This document shows positions 7,358-16,080 of a stretch of 22,271 nucleotides of DNA, piece after piece. Location of the stretch: the NCBI GenBank assembly GCA_021852225.1, contig JAJZOA010000048.1, forward strand, positions 1-22,271, written 5' to 3'. The position numbers and the translations under genes are program-made. The stretch's first letter is position 1, and every line of letters starts with the position of its first letter. Source of the stretch: Planctomycetota bacterium (GTDB lineage: Bacteria; Planctomycetota; Phycisphaerae; WQYP01). The notes beneath the pieces are model-generated. The model was not told the DNA's origin and ran no database searches. It saw only the letters and a list, made by a program, of their open reading frames with translations.

Positions 7358-8335
7358 TCACGGCGAATCCACGGAATTCAGAACGCTGCGCACGGCCACT
7401 ATCCGCAAGCCGGAAAAATCCGGACTGGCAAACGCATATTTCGCCGGCACTTTTAATTGCAGCGTCGCCTTAGAGACCACCAGATGTAATTCGGCTTTTC
7501 CCGCCGGGTAAACAAGGTCAATGTGCATGGGCACCATCACGGGTTGCGTTCCGCCCCGCAGCTCCAGAGGCCTGTAATCCGAAAGACTGGAGCGCGCCTC
7601 GGAAATTCCATCCGCATTGAACATCGCCACTTGTGCGACATTCCCGGTCAATCGGTCGACCACCAGTTCGCGCTGCACAAACCGACTTCCATTCGGCAGA
7701 CGTTCAACGACAAACAGCCGATTGTAGCGGTCGCGCGGGAAACCGGTCATGACCACGCTTTGCGCTGCGGTTTGCCGCAATTCACCCACCGCCAGCATCT
7801 GCAATACCTGCCGGGGATCTATTGGAATTGCGCGGGCATGCGGATCAGATCGGCCAGGGTGTCCCACATAGGCAATTTTATTCCGCCGATTCACCAGCCA
7901 GTACATGCGATTGTTGATTCCCATTTCAAAAACGTTTTCGCCCAGATACGTTCCGCTAAGCAGCAGGCTCACCGGGCCAGTTCCTTCTTGCCGAGCCTGC
8001 TGATCGACCATCATCACAAAATGGGTTTGAAATTCATGTCTATTGCCCAGTCGATCCGTGTAATCAAGCTTAAGGGATCCGACGAGCCGCAGTGTGGCCA
8101 GTCGCAGGGCGCGGCGGTTGAGCTGCGAAATCTGCTGTACGGCGGAAATCGGCGGTGGCAGCGGCGCGGCCGACTGTTGCGCAGATTGACATCCGGCAAT
8201 TGCCGCAATCGCCGGAAAGACCACGGCCGCTGTGAACATCTTCCATCGCCAAGCGATTCGGCCAATCGACCCGGTCCGGTCAAATGACGCTTTATCCGGT
8301 TGATGCGCCGCGGTGTGCATGATCGCTTCTTTCAT
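7358..8335 (-). CDS. Lipoprotein, possibly LolA/LppX-like fold, unknown function
   Basis: The protein has 325 residues from the ATG at 8335 (a second ATG at 8320 is possible). A basic stretch, RIAWRWK, precedes a hydrophobic segment ending IAAIAGCQ, a lipobox with Cys about 49 residues in, unusually far from the start. The mature part reads RLVGSLKLDYTDRLGNRHEF...MYWLVNRRNKIAYVG...RQVLQMLAVGEL...RFVQRELVVDRLTGNVAQVAMF. This order resembles outer-membrane lipoprotein-sorting-like half-barrel proteins that bind a hydrophobic ligand; no sure family can be named. hisF lies 72 bases upstream with a terminator-like hairpin between, so it probably has its own promoter. Confidence 0.72.
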   Translation of the reverse strand: MKEAIMHTAAHQPDKASFDRTGSIGRIAWRWKMFTAAVVFPAIAAIAGCQSAQQSAAPLPPPISAVQQISQLNRRALRLATLRLVGSLKLDYTDRLGNRHEFQTHFVMMVDQQARQEGTGPVSLLLSGTYLGENVFEMGINNRMYWLVNRRNKIAYVGHPGRSDPHARAIPIDPRQVLQMLAVGELRQTAAQSVVMTGFPRDRYNRLFVVERLPNGSRFVQRELVVDRLTGNVAQVAMFNADGISEARSSLSDYRPLELRGGTQPVMVPMHIDLVYPAGKAELHLVVSKATLQLKVPAKYAFASPDFSGLRIVAVRSVLNSVDSP

Positions 8336-8372
8336 AAATCCAATCCCCGAAATCCAACCGACGCGGCCCGCC

Positions 8373-8401
8373 AAAACAGCCGCGTAGGACCACGCCGCGG
8401 C
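8373..8401 (-). terminator. Candidate intrinsic terminator after hisF
   Basis: On the minus strand GCCGCG (8401-8396) pairs with CGCGGC (8384-8379) across an 11-base loop and is followed by TGTTTT (8378-8373). It begins 6 bases after the hisF stop codon. Confidence 0.45.
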
Positions 8402-8407
8402 GCGGCC

Positions 8408-9181
8408 CTAAACCCGTCGAACATTCACATCATGGTCGGCAAGATAATCTTTTACCTGCCGGATAGACCAAGTGCGGAAATGGAAAATAGATGCCGCCAG
8501 GGCCGCATCCGCCTTTCCTTCCTGCAGAACATTCAGCAGATGCTCCGGCTTACCCGCCCCGCCACTGGCGACCACGGGAATATGTACCGCATCGCTAACC
8601 GAACGGGTCATTTCAATATCATACCCTTCCTGCGTGCCATCGGAATTCATAACGTTAAGCACAATTTCGCCCGCACCTAGTTTTTCCGCTTCAATCGCCC
8701 AGGACAACACGTCACGGCCCGTCCCTAACCGGCCGCCATTAATAAAAACCTCCCAGAATTCGGTACCGTCCGGCCGGGCCACGCGGTTTGCATCCAGACC
8801 AAGCACGGTGGCGCAACGGCCGAATTTACGCGAAATTTCCGCCAGTAGCCCGGGATTTTTGACGGCGGCCGAATTCAGGCTGACCTTTTCGGCGCCGGCT
8901 TGAATCAGGGCGGTGGCGTCGTCGAGGGTGCGAATCCCCCCCCCCACCGTAATGGGCATAAATACCCGATCGGCCACGCGCCGCACCACATCGGTCATAA
9001 TCTGGCGACCTTCATGGCTGGCGGTGATATCGTAAAATACGAGTTCATCGGCACCGGCCTGGTCATAAAACACAGCCTGTTCCTCGGGGTCACCAGCGTC
9101 CACATGGTCGAAGAAGCGCACCCCTTTTACCACCCGGCCGCGGTCTACATCCAAACACGGAATGATACGTTTTGTTAACAT
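8408..9181 (-). CDS. hisF: Imidazole glycerol phosphate synthase, cyclase subunit HisF
   Basis: The protein has 257 residues from the ATG at 9181. HisF works with the glutaminase HisH: ammonia and PRFAR give imidazole glycerol phosphate and AICAR in histidine synthesis. The TIM-barrel signatures are present: [16 protein letters not shown] with catalytic Asp11, [19 protein letters not shown] with catalytic Asp130, [15 protein letters not shown], and the second phosphate site [10 protein letters not shown] with ALAASIFHF. An open frame extends nine codons upstream but family alignment favours this ATG; no clear Shine-Dalgarno is visible. No other his gene lies in the window. It is divergent from the GNAT gene with 63 bases between. 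Confidence 0.96.
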   Translation of the reverse strand: MLTKRIIPCLDVDRGRVVKGVRFFDHVDAGDPEEQAVFYDQAGADELVFYDITASHEGRQIMTDVVRRVADRVFMPITVGGGIRTLDDATALIQAGAEKVSLNSAAVKNPGLLAEISRKFGRCATVLGLDANRVARPDGTEFWEVFINGGRLGTGRDVLSWAIEAEKLGAGEIVLNVMNSDGTQEGYDIEMTRSVSDAVHIPVVASGGAGKPEHLLNVLQEGKADAALAASIFHFRTWSIRQVKDYLADHDVNVRRV

Positions 9182-9244
9182 ATACGGATTATAAGCCACC
9201 GGCCGCAATCAGGCGACAGGCCCGCGGCGATGAAAGGATTAATG

Positions 9245-9817
9245 ATGTTGCGTCGCGCCACTATCGCCGATGTCCCCCGAATCGCCCAACTTATTTCGCA
9301 TTTCGCCGGGCGGGGGAAAATGCTGTTCCGGTCCCATGCGGAGCTTTACGAAACACTGCGCGATTTTACGGTCATTGAATTGCCGGATCAACCGGGGATT
9401 GTGGCGGGCGTTTGTGCTCTGGAAATTGTCTGGGCGGACCTTGCCGAGGTCAAAAGCCTGGCCGTGGCGCCGGAATATCAGAAGCGAGGCCTGGGCCGGC
9501 AACTGGTGCAGGCGGTAATTCAGGAAGCACGCGATCTGCAAATCCAACGGATTTTCGCGCTTACTTATGAAGCGGATTTCTTTAGCCGATTTGGGTTTCA
9601 AGTGGTCAATCGCGAGGCGCTGCCGCTGAAAGTCTGGAGCGATTGCATCAAATGTCCCAAGCGGGACGGCTGCGACGAAACGGCCATGGTGTTGGATGTA
9701 CTGCCTCGTCCGGTGCTGGCTGCTCAGGATGCGGATTCAACGGTGAATCTGCATGATGACGTGCCGACGCGGCTTGTCAGCATAAATATGCCGCGACGAA
9801 AACCCGGTATGTTATGA
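9245..9817 (+). CDS. Short GNAT-type N-acetyltransferase resembling N-acetylglutamate synthase
   Basis: The protein has 190 residues from the ATG at 9245, chosen because AAAGGA ends 6 bases upstream. The GNAT fold is clear: LRRATIADVPRIAQLISHFA at the start, ALEIVWADLAEVKSLAVAPE, the acetyl-CoA loop QKRGLGRQLV, and FALTYEADFFSRFGFQVV. The following LPLKVWSDCIKCPKRDGCDE is characteristic of the short ArgA-type N-acetylglutamate synthases, which make N-acetylglutamate from acetyl-CoA and glutamate, the first step of arginine synthesis. The amino-acid-kinase domain of classical ArgA is absent, as expected for the short form. A tail of about 40 residues after DETAMVLDVL is extra. The stop lies 4 bases from the convergent PEP-CTERM gene. 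Confidence 0.85.
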   Translation: MLRRATIADVPRIAQLISHFAGRGKMLFRSHAELYETLRDFTVIELPDQPGIVAGVCALEIVWADLAEVKSLAVAPEYQKRGLGRQLVQAVIQEARDLQIQRIFALTYEADFFSRFGFQVVNREALPLKVWSDCIKCPKRDGCDETAMVLDVLPRPVLAAQDADSTVNLHDDVPTRLVSINMPRRKPGML

Positions 9818-9821
9818 TCCA

Positions 9822-10757
9822 TCAGGCCGAAAATATGCTTTTGCGTTTACGCAGCACCAACAGCAAGCCGATGGCGCCAGTCGCACAAAGTGCCGCAGAT
9901 GCCGGTTCGGGCGTCGAAACGGATGCGGTAAATTCGGTGACAGGCAGCGTATAAGGATTGGTATTGCCATACCCGTTTATTGCGTAAATACCAACATTTA
10001 ATCCGCTACCGCTTACGTTGGACGGTGCAGCCGTGGTGTAAGTGTTCGACCACCGGGCGGTCGTGTCGCTGACCGTTTCGAGCCAATTTCCGTTTGTTCT
10101 GGAAATTGCAGTCACTATGGTATCGCCAGCGGTAAACGTTTCCCCATTTGATGGGCCGCCGACATCAGCGCCGGTGTTATTTGTCTGCACGAACGAGGCA
10201 GCGGGAGTAGAACCGTTTGTGGTCATGGTATTGAACGCGATGTATCCATCCCGCAATGTGGCCGTGGCGGATGTGCCGACATAGACACCGAACTGGTTAT
10301 AATTATTCCCGATATTACTCCCGGTCGGAAAACTGAACGTCGCGGAAACACTGAAATTCTGGATGCCGGTATAGCCAAGTGAGTTTAGATTGACACCCAG
10401 AGCTTCAAGGGTTCCCAGGTTTTGCGAACCGTTAAAATCCGATGCGCTGTTGGCGGTAACCGAAAGATTGCCTGGCGACGCGGCCGTATTCAACGTCAGA
10501 TTCGGATCCTTGGTAGCGATTGATCCGCCGGTTCCGGAAAGCCGCGCGGTAAAACCAGTGCCGTTGCCGACGGAATCCTGAAGGGTTCCCGTGACCGCGC
10601 CGGAGAAATTAAGAATTATTGTGCTGGCGCGAGTTGCCATGGAGGCAAAGCCAAAGGCACCCGCTGCCGTGGTCAGGAAAATGGTTCGCCAGATAATTAC
10701 CCGCAGAACATCTGATATTATCTGTGCAGGGTGCCGCAAGCGGTCAATGCCGGCCAA
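9822..10757 (-). CDS. PEP-CTERM exported protein, unknown function
   Basis: About 311 residues. A signal-peptide-like segment (TIFLTTAAGAFGFASM near 26-41) precedes a Gly/Ser/Thr/Asn-rich beta domain with low charge, likely a jelly-roll or concanavalin-like fold. The C-terminus is a PEP-CTERM sorting tail: TPEPASAALC, a hydrophobic helix, then RKRKS. No enzyme motif is seen. No ATG precedes the signal segment in frame, so the start must be non-ATG: TTG at 10757 (with GGGG a few bases upstream, overlapping the end of the GH127 gene by 14 bases) or TTG at 10739. The overlap suggests translational coupling with the GH127 gene and a shared transcript. Confidence 0.75.
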   Translation of the reverse strand: MAGIDRLRHPAQIISDVLRVIIWRTIFLTTAAGAFGFASMATRASTIILNFSGAVTGTLQDSVGNGTGFTARLSGTGGSIATKDPNLTLNTAASPGNLSVTANSASDFNGSQNLGTLEALGVNLNSLGYTGIQNFSVSATFSFPTGSNIGNNYNQFGVYVGTSATATLRDGYIAFNTMTTNGSTPAASFVQTNNTGADVGGPSNGETFTAGDTIVTAISRTNGNWLETVSDTTARWSNTYTTAAPSNVSGSGLNVGIYAINGYGNTNPYTLPVTEFTASVSTPEPASAALCATGAIGLLLVLRKRKSIFSA

Positions 10758-13233
10758 ATTCCCCGGCCTTCACCGTCCTACAGCCATACAGCCCGCCGGC
10801 CATCATGCCGGTGTGCGCTTGAAGCCGGACGGTCACGTCGGCCCGGCCTTTGGTCAGGCGTTCTGGTATTTGCCACTCCTGGTGAAAAAACTTATCGGGC
10901 CGCGTGAAGTTCAATATCTGTGTAGCGATTTGATGATTATCCACCAGCACGTCAAACACGCGGCCAAAAGCATCGGAACCCCAAAACGTCATGACAAGGG
11001 TCATCGGCGTCGTGGGCAGAACCTTCATATTAAAGCTAAACCCTCCTCCATCGGAGGCATCCCGCCAAGTCTTGCCTCTGAACCGGCCGGTATTGCTGTT
11101 TTGCACATTCCGCAAGTCATGCCGCTTTTCGGAACCCGGATTCCCCGGCTTGAAGTAGTCGACCGTATTTTTCGACAAATTCTGTCTGAATTCCTTCGCT
11201 TCTTTCTCTTGCTCTTGCCGCTGCATCCATTGCTTTTCAGTCACATTATCAAAATAAACCGCGTAGCGTTCATGGGCGACTTTATAAAATGGGACAAGCT
11301 TAACATCCCGCGGGCGTCCGGCACCATGGGTGTGCCAGACCAGCGGCTCCACGGGATCAGGCTTTATCCACGAATCAATCGCTTTTCCGGATATAACCAT
11401 AACCGGTACGGTTTGGGGATCCGGCACGCTGGCCCACTGGTATTGATTTCCATTTGCATAGGGCACAGGTGGCAGCATCATATCTGTGCCCAGAACCGCA
11501 GCCAGCACAACCGGACCGCTGAGAATGGCAAAGGTGGAGGGATGATGCGGCATGGGTTCAATTCGCAATGGAGTCCGCAATTCAATTTCGAGCAAATCGC
11601 CATTGGCCCATTGTCTTGATAGCTCAAGATATGTCCCGGGAGCGCCGGCATCAATAGATTTGCCATTCAGCTTCACCTTCATGGCCGGGGTGGACCAAAA
11701 GGGGTGCCGCAACTTTATTGTCGCCAGCACCGGTTGCCCGCATGCAACGTGCATTCGAACGGCATTTTCGGCAGGAAAGCGCGTCTCCTGACGAATAGTT
11801 AAACCCATTTCTTTCCAACGCAGTTCCGAGGCCATATAAAGGTTCACCCACAGCGTATCCGCGCTGTGGTAGTAAATGCCCCGCGCATATTTGGCGTGGT
11901 TCTCCATACCCGTGCCGACGCAGCACCAGCAGGAATCCCAAGGAGTGCAGAACGTTTTAAAATGCCCCGGCCGCATTGAAAGGTAATATGTCATCATGCC
12001 GGTGGCCGGGTCCTGGGAACCTAAAATGTGATTGACCAGACCGCGTTCGAAAAAATCAGCGGCTTCCATGGTGGCGTTCCAGCAGAAATAATGGTTGGTC
12101 AATTTGAGAATATTATAGGTGCAGCAGCTTTCAGCCGATCCAACGGAAAGTTGCCGCCAGGCATCCCCCAGCGGAAAGAAAAATTCATGGTTCGAATTAC
12201 CGCCAAAGACATAAGACCGCCGACGGGCCACCGATTGCCAGAAGAATTCCGCTCCGGCGCGATAGTGCCGTTTGCCCGACAGCTCATATTGACGTGCGAT
12301 GCCGATGACGCGCGGAATATATTGATTGGAATGGGTTCCGGTCAGAATGTCTTTTCCGTGCATCAGCGGGTCAAGTTGGGATTTTTCATTAAACTGTTCG
12401 GCCAGTTTCAAATATTTTTTGTTTCCCGTAATGGCATAGACATCCGCAAGCACTTCGTTCATTCCGCCCTGTTCGCTGATCAGCATGGTCTGCATCTGGG
12501 CGGGGCGCAGAGCCTTTGGAAACTGCGCGGTCCATTCCGTCATGCCAATTAGAATATTCTTTGCCTGATCACTGCCGGTATAAAGACAGGCATCGCGCAG
12601 ACCCGCCATTACTTTATGCACCACATACCAGACTCCACCAATGCCATTAAAGCTAAAACTGAAAAGCGCGTGCGGATCACCGACATTTATTTTACCCGCC
12701 AAGGCCATTTTAAAAGCATTCCGGGCACCTGAAACGCCAAAACAATAACCGCGAAATTGCGCATCCTTGCGTCCGTTTGCCGCCTGGCATTCCGCCAGAC
12801 GGGGGAGCAGATAGTTAATCTTTTCAAGCAGACGATGGTCTCTGGTGTGGGAATACATCATGGATGCGGAAGAAAGAAAGTGGCCGCATATATGCCCGGC
12901 ACACCCGCCATTTTCCCATCCGCCCAAACTCGGCGCTTTGGCGGGCAGTCCGGAAACCTTCTGAAATGGTGCCAGCAGGCGATCGCAATCAAAGGCCAGC
13001 AGATAATTCAGGTCGCGAATCATATTTTCGTGAAATGGCCCCGGCCTGATGGTTATATCAGAAAGATTGAATTCGTAACATTTCATTGGAACGGCGGCAT
13101 TTCCCGCGGAACCGGGCTGGTTAAATTCTTCCACGCTTGCAGTGACTGAACGGACAATGGCCATCCCGACGCCGCCTGCAATGGCGGATTGCAAGGCCTG
13201 GCGTCTTGTGATTTTTTCGCCGCCTGAAACCAT
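10744..13233 (-). CDS. Tat-exported GH127 (DUF1680) beta-L-arabinofuranosidase-like glycosidase
   Basis: The protein has 829 residues from the ATG at 13233, chosen because AGAGG lies 8 bases upstream. A twin-arginine signal, ITRRQALQSAIAGGVGMAIV, indicates export in folded form. Numbered from this ATG, GGWENGGCAGHICGH is near 104, the likely acid/base Glu350 sits in GGNSNHEFFF, zinc ligands Glu368 and Cys370 in SAESCCTYN, and the Cys437-Cys438 pair in CWCCVGTGMEN. In characterised GH127 enzymes such a Cys, held by zinc, is the nucleophile. A C-terminal domain (about 690-829, WRDASDGGGFSF...VRLQAHTGMMAGGLYGCR) matches the DUF6805 type often attached to these enzymes. Substrate is probably an arabinose-containing glycan, but DUF1680 proteins vary. 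It lies 127 bases after the pseudopilin gene and overlaps the PEP-CTERM gene. Confidence 0.9.
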   Translation of the reverse strand: MVSGGEKITRRQALQSAIAGGVGMAIVRSVTASVEEFNQPGSAGNAAVPMKCYEFNLSDITIRPGPFHENMIRDLNYLLAFDCDRLLAPFQKVSGLPAKAPSLGGWENGGCAGHICGHFLSSASMMYSHTRDHRLLEKINYLLPRLAECQAANGRKDAQFRGYCFGVSGARNAFKMALAGKINVGDPHALFSFSFNGIGGVWYVVHKVMAGLRDACLYTGSDQAKNILIGMTEWTAQFPKALRPAQMQTMLISEQGGMNEVLADVYAITGNKKYLKLAEQFNEKSQLDPLMHGKDILTGTHSNQYIPRVIGIARQYELSGKRHYRAGAEFFWQSVARRRSYVFGGNSNHEFFFPLGDAWRQLSVGSAESCCTYNILKLTNHYFCWNATMEAADFFERGLVNHILGSQDPATGMMTYYLSMRPGHFKTFCTPWDSCWCCVGTGMENHAKYARGIYYHSADTLWVNLYMASELRWKEMGLTIRQETRFPAENAVRMHVACGQPVLATIKLRHPFWSTPAMKVKLNGKSIDAGAPGTYLELSRQWANGDLLEIELRTPLRIEPMPHHPSTFAILSGPVVLAAVLGTDMMLPPVPYANGNQYQWASVPDPQTVPVMVISGKAIDSWIKPDPVEPLVWHTHGAGRPRDVKLVPFYKVAHERYAVYFDNVTEKQWMQRQEQEKEAKEFRQNLSKNTVDYFKPGNPGSEKRHDLRNVQNSNTGRFRGKTWRDASDGGGFSFNMKVLPTTPMTLVMTFWGSDAFGRVFDVLVDNHQIATQILNFTRPDKFFHQEWQIPERLTKGRADVTVRLQAHTGMMAGGLYGCRTVKAGEFGRH

Positions 13234-13360
13234 CCGTGAAACCTCTGGAATGATATACAACAAATCGTACCAATCTCATCGAACGGAAAGGCAGCGTTAT
13301 GATTGCGCCGATCCGGCCCCAACAGGCCGATTCAAATCAGGGCATTTGTGATCCAGAACG

Positions 13361-14353
13361 TTAATATGTTCCGGTCTCCGGCGGGTGAACCTGATGGTCA
13401 TTGTTCCAATCCATGTTCATCTGGCCGCCGCCCTGATTCGGATTCACCTGCACCAGTTCCTTCTGCGAATGAATCGACACGTGTCCGTCCGCCCAGACCA
13501 CGTTTGAATCGCCCCCATGAATTGCCCCGGGCCATTCGGCCCATTGTACAATTCCAGGTATACTGGTTTGCGGCAACGGAATATTGCTGCGTGTCGGATC
13601 GGAATTATAGATAAATGTATAGATCGGGTTTCCGTGGGTGGCATCATCAATCCGATCGGTTATCGCAATCATTGCCGCCGGATCAATGACTGCCGATTCA
13701 GGCACCTGAGCGTAGCCTCCCGCGGTTCCGGTGAAAGTAACACCGATATCGCCTCCCAGCCCCTGACCGTAGGATGACGTCCCCGGAAGCGGAAACCCAC
13801 CCAGCGTTCCCCAATCGTTGTATCCATAAGAAAAGGCGGGAAGCGAAAGTTGCGGACCTTGCGTGGCGATCCAATTGCCGCCCAAATAAAGCACTTCCTG
13901 TCCATTCTGATATCCAAAGCCGCGGAGAAGTGTACCGCGACCATAGCCGGCGGGAATGACACCCGAACTGGGGACGGGCCAGACATAGCCTATATAATCC
14001 ATGTCAATGGTACGCGACGGGCAGTAAAATAATTTGGCCGATCCCGGTCCCATCATTGTCATAAGTCGCGGCACCCAACAGCAGAAATTATTGGATGGAC
14101 CGGTTCCATCCACCACCTCATCGCCGGGATAGAATCCCTTCCATGTCTGCAGGTATTCCTGCATTGCCTGCCCCATTGAACGCTCATTGGAGCCACAGGC
14201 TACGCGATTGGCAGCGCTTTTGGCGGCGGCTAAAGCTGGCAAAAGCAGCGCGATTAATAGAGCGATAATCGAGATCACGACCAGAAGCTCTATCAGTGTA
14301 AAACCCTGAGACGCGCGGCCAGATCGGGACGGAATGTGGTTGAAATTGGGCAC
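13361..14353 (-). CDS. Type II pseudopilin of the DUF1559 / H-X9-DG family
   Basis: The protein has 330 residues from the GTG at 14353, chosen because AAAGGAG lies 6 bases upstream. A short leader ends in the prepilin peptidase site [21 protein letters not shown] with Glu at +5, followed by the hydrophobic helix to about residue 45. The globular domain ends with [15 protein letters not shown], the H-X9-DG motif. Such pseudopilins are hugely expanded in planctomycetes; their role in secretion or surface structures is poorly known. It is first in a minus-strand set with GH127 and a PEP-CTERM protein, so co-expression with the exported glycosidase is likely (inference). Confidence 0.9.
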   Translation of the reverse strand: MPNFNHIPSRSGRASQGFTLIELLVVISIIALLIALLLPALAAAKSAANRVACGSNERSMGQAMQEYLQTWKGFYPGDEVVDGTGPSNNFCCWVPRLMTMMGPGSAKLFYCPSRTIDMDYIGYVWPVPSSGVIPAGYGRGTLLRGFGYQNGQEVLYLGGNWIATQGPQLSLPAFSYGYNDWGTLGGFPLPGTSSYGQGLGGDIGVTFTGTAGGYAQVPESAVIDPAAMIAITDRIDDATHGNPIYTFIYNSDPTRSNIPLPQTSIPGIVQWAEWPGAIHGGDSNVVWADGHVSIHSQKELVQVNPNQGGGQMNMDWNNDHQVHPPETGTY

Positions 14354-14359
14354 AACACA

Positions 14360-14366
14360 CTCCTTT
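14360..14366 (-). promoter_or_regulatory. Ribosome binding site deciding the pseudopilin GTG start
   Basis: AAAGGAG on the minus strand is 6 bases from GTG. Upstream in-frame ATG at 14377 would place the site inside the coding sequence, so GTG is preferred. Confidence 0.75.
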
Positions 14367-14395
14367 ATTTTATTCATCCGGCTTTGCACAAAAAT

Positions 14396-14425
14396 ATTAA
14401 ATAACCGCTTATCTATGAATGTTGA
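14396..14425 (-). promoter_or_regulatory. Candidate promoter for the pseudopilin/GH127/PEP-CTERM set
   Basis: On the minus strand TCAACA (14425-14420), an 18-base spacer and TTTAAT (14401-14396) lie about 45 bases before the GTG. The -10 matches five of six bases, the -35 four. The -35 lies inside an inverted repeat (14415-14458). Confidence 0.35.
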
Positions 14426-14520
14426 AATCGCAGATCATCGTACGTTTCCGCGATTCATACAGATGACGGCCCTCACGGTCACATGGGCAACAGGGTAATG
14501 CAGGCTCGTCTGTGTGACCG
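14415..14520. repeat. Nested inverted repeats in the divergent pseudopilin-proB region
   Basis: AATCGC (14426-14431) is inverted at GCGATT (14450-14455), flanked by ATGAAT (14415-14420) and ATTCAT (14453-14458). Further right CGGTCACA (14476-14483) is perfectly inverted at TGTGACCG (14513-14520). The arms could be operator sites or RNA stems. The 605-base region 14354-14958 holds these, a candidate promoter and one small ORF; nothing else was recognised. Confidence 0.4.
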
Positions 14521-14581
14521 CCAGGTCATTAGTCCCCGATACATAACACAACTTAGTTTATTTTATTGAAAGGTACCCGCC

Positions 14582-14737
14582 ATGTCAAGTTCGCAGCAAT
14601 CCCGTCTGACCGGATCTGATGACCTTGCACATTGTGAGCCTGGCCTTTTAGACCTGGCCCGATTGCAGGACCCGACTTCAGAAGCATCCCGATGCGTCCG
14701 CAAATTTCACATAAAGGTCCAATCATTTACCTGGTGA
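14582..14737 (+). CDS. Possible small protein of 51 residues, unknown
   Basis: An ATG at 14582 is preceded by AAAGG with 8 bases spacing and opens a 51-codon frame beginning MSSSQQSRLTGSDDLAH and ending KFHIKVQSFTW. No family, signal peptide or membrane segment is recognised. The good ribosome-binding spacing and position upstream of proB make it worth noting, but a chance frame is equally likely. Confidence 0.25.
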   Translation: MSSSQQSRLTGSDDLAHCEPGLLDLARLQDPTSEASRCVRKFHIKVQSFTW

Positions 14738-14958
14738 GCTATGGCCTTGGCTTGATCAAACAATGCAGCGTATCGCAATAATCCGCCATTGCCGTCGCGT
14801 ACCGGCGCTGCCAAGACAAATACACCAGTCGCAAAAAAACAAATGGGCGGCTTAAATGTGACCGAATCTTCTTTGAGGCTGGTTGTTCCGGCGGTTTTAT
14901 GCTCCAATATATCGCTGATGTCCGCGGCATGAACCCGCGGTATGGAAAGGAGTGCGTT

Positions 14959-16080
14959 GTGAATCGCGCCGGTTTGGCAGCCAAAGTTACGAGTGTGGTG
15001 GTAAAGATAGGAACCAATGCCCTGTCCGGAGCCGACGGGCGACTGGACCTGTGCGTTATCAACGCGCTGGCAAAAGACGTCGCCGCACTGCACAAATCGC
15101 GCAATCTGCGAATCACTCTGGTTTCCAGCGGCGCGATCGGTGCGGGCATGACGGAAATGAATCTGTCCGTCCGCCCCAAAGATTTGCCGATGCTGCAGGC
15201 CGCCGCGGCAATCGGGCAAAGCCTTCTTATGAATCACTTTGCCAATGCCCTGCGGCCACACGGCCTATGTGCCGGGCAAATTCTGGTAACCCGGCAAGAT
15301 TTCGAAGACCGCCTGCGCTATCTGAATCTGCGTAATTGCATTACCGCGCTGCATCAATCCCGCGGGATTCCGATCATCAATGAAAACGACGCCGTTGCGG
15401 TCGATGAAATCCGTTTTGGCGACAATGATATGATCGCCGCACAAGTGACAAATCTCCTGCGCGCCGATCTGCTGATTTTGCTTTCCGTGGTGGATGGCCT
15501 GCTGGACGCCAATGGCGATGTGCGGGGAATTATTGAAGATGTGGATGAATCTGTTACCGGAATGGTCCGGCCTGAAAAAAGCAGCCGCGGATCCGGCGGC
15601 ATGGGTGGAAAACTTTTTGCGGCCGGCACGGTTCAGACCGCGGGCGAGCCGGTCATTATCGCCAACGGCAAAACGCCGGGCATTGTGGGCAAACTGCTGG
15701 CAGGCGAGGAACTCGGTACACTGCTGTTACCTGGAAAACGCAAACTTTCCGCGCGTAGCCGCTGGATTGGTCTGACCGCCCGGCCGCGCGGTTCACTGAT
15801 TGTGGATGCCGGTGCGGCCAAAGCACTGTGCAACAACAAATCGCTGCTGGCCGGGGGCATCGTTTCAAGCGAAGGGGATTTTTCCCGCGGCGACCCGGTC
15901 GCTATTTTGGATCAGCAGGGACAGCGACTGGCAATCGGTCTGACGAATTACAGCCGGGCTGATGTGGAACTTATACGCGGTCACAAATCCCGGGAATTTT
16001 CGCGTCTGTTGGGAACCCCGACATGGTATGACGAAGTCGTGCATCGGGATGACCTGGTGCTGCAAAAATCAGTCGCCTGA
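14959..16080 (+). CDS. proB: Glutamate 5-kinase
   Basis: The protein has 373 residues from the GTG at 14959, chosen because AAAGGAG lies 6 bases upstream. ProB phosphorylates L-glutamate with ATP to gamma-glutamyl phosphate, the first step of proline synthesis, and is usually inhibited by proline. The amino-acid-kinase domain shows VVVKIGTNAL with Lys16, LVSSGAIGAGM, the glutamate loop INENDAVAVDEIRFGDNDM, and GSGGMGGKLFAA. A C-terminal PUA domain (about 275-350, RGSLIVDAGAAKAL...GGIVSSEGDFSRGDPV) is present, as in full-length enzymes. proA is not in the window. The 3' end overlaps the convergent glycosyltransferase gene by 12 bases. Confidence 0.95.
   Translation: MNRAGLAAKVTSVVVKIGTNALSGADGRLDLCVINALAKDVAALHKSRNLRITLVSSGAIGAGMTEMNLSVRPKDLPMLQAAAAIGQSLLMNHFANALRPHGLCAGQILVTRQDFEDRLRYLNLRNCITALHQSRGIPIINENDAVAVDEIRFGDNDMIAAQVTNLLRADLLILLSVVDGLLDANGDVRGIIEDVDESVTGMVRPEKSSRGSGGMGGKLFAAGTVQTAGEPVIIANGKTPGIVGKLLAGEELGTLLLPGKRKLSARSRWIGLTARPRGSLIVDAGAAKALCNNKSLLAGGIVSSEGDFSRGDPVAILDQQGQRLAIGLTNYSRADVELIRGHKSREFSRLLGTPTWYDEVVHRDDLVLQKSVA

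Noticed and set aside
10591..11619. 342-codon plus-strand frame opposite GH127
   Set aside because: Antisense shadow of the conserved DUF6805 and beta-sandwich part of GH127; no start signal or family match.
14476..14520. CRP-type operator from the TCACA/TGTGA arms
   Set aside because: The half-sites face outward with a 29-base gap, not TGTGA-N6-TCACA, so a CRP/FNR site is not supported.
14707..15261. 184-codon minus-strand frame opposite the start of proB
   Set aside because: Antisense to the conserved kinase domain of ProB; no recognisable protein.
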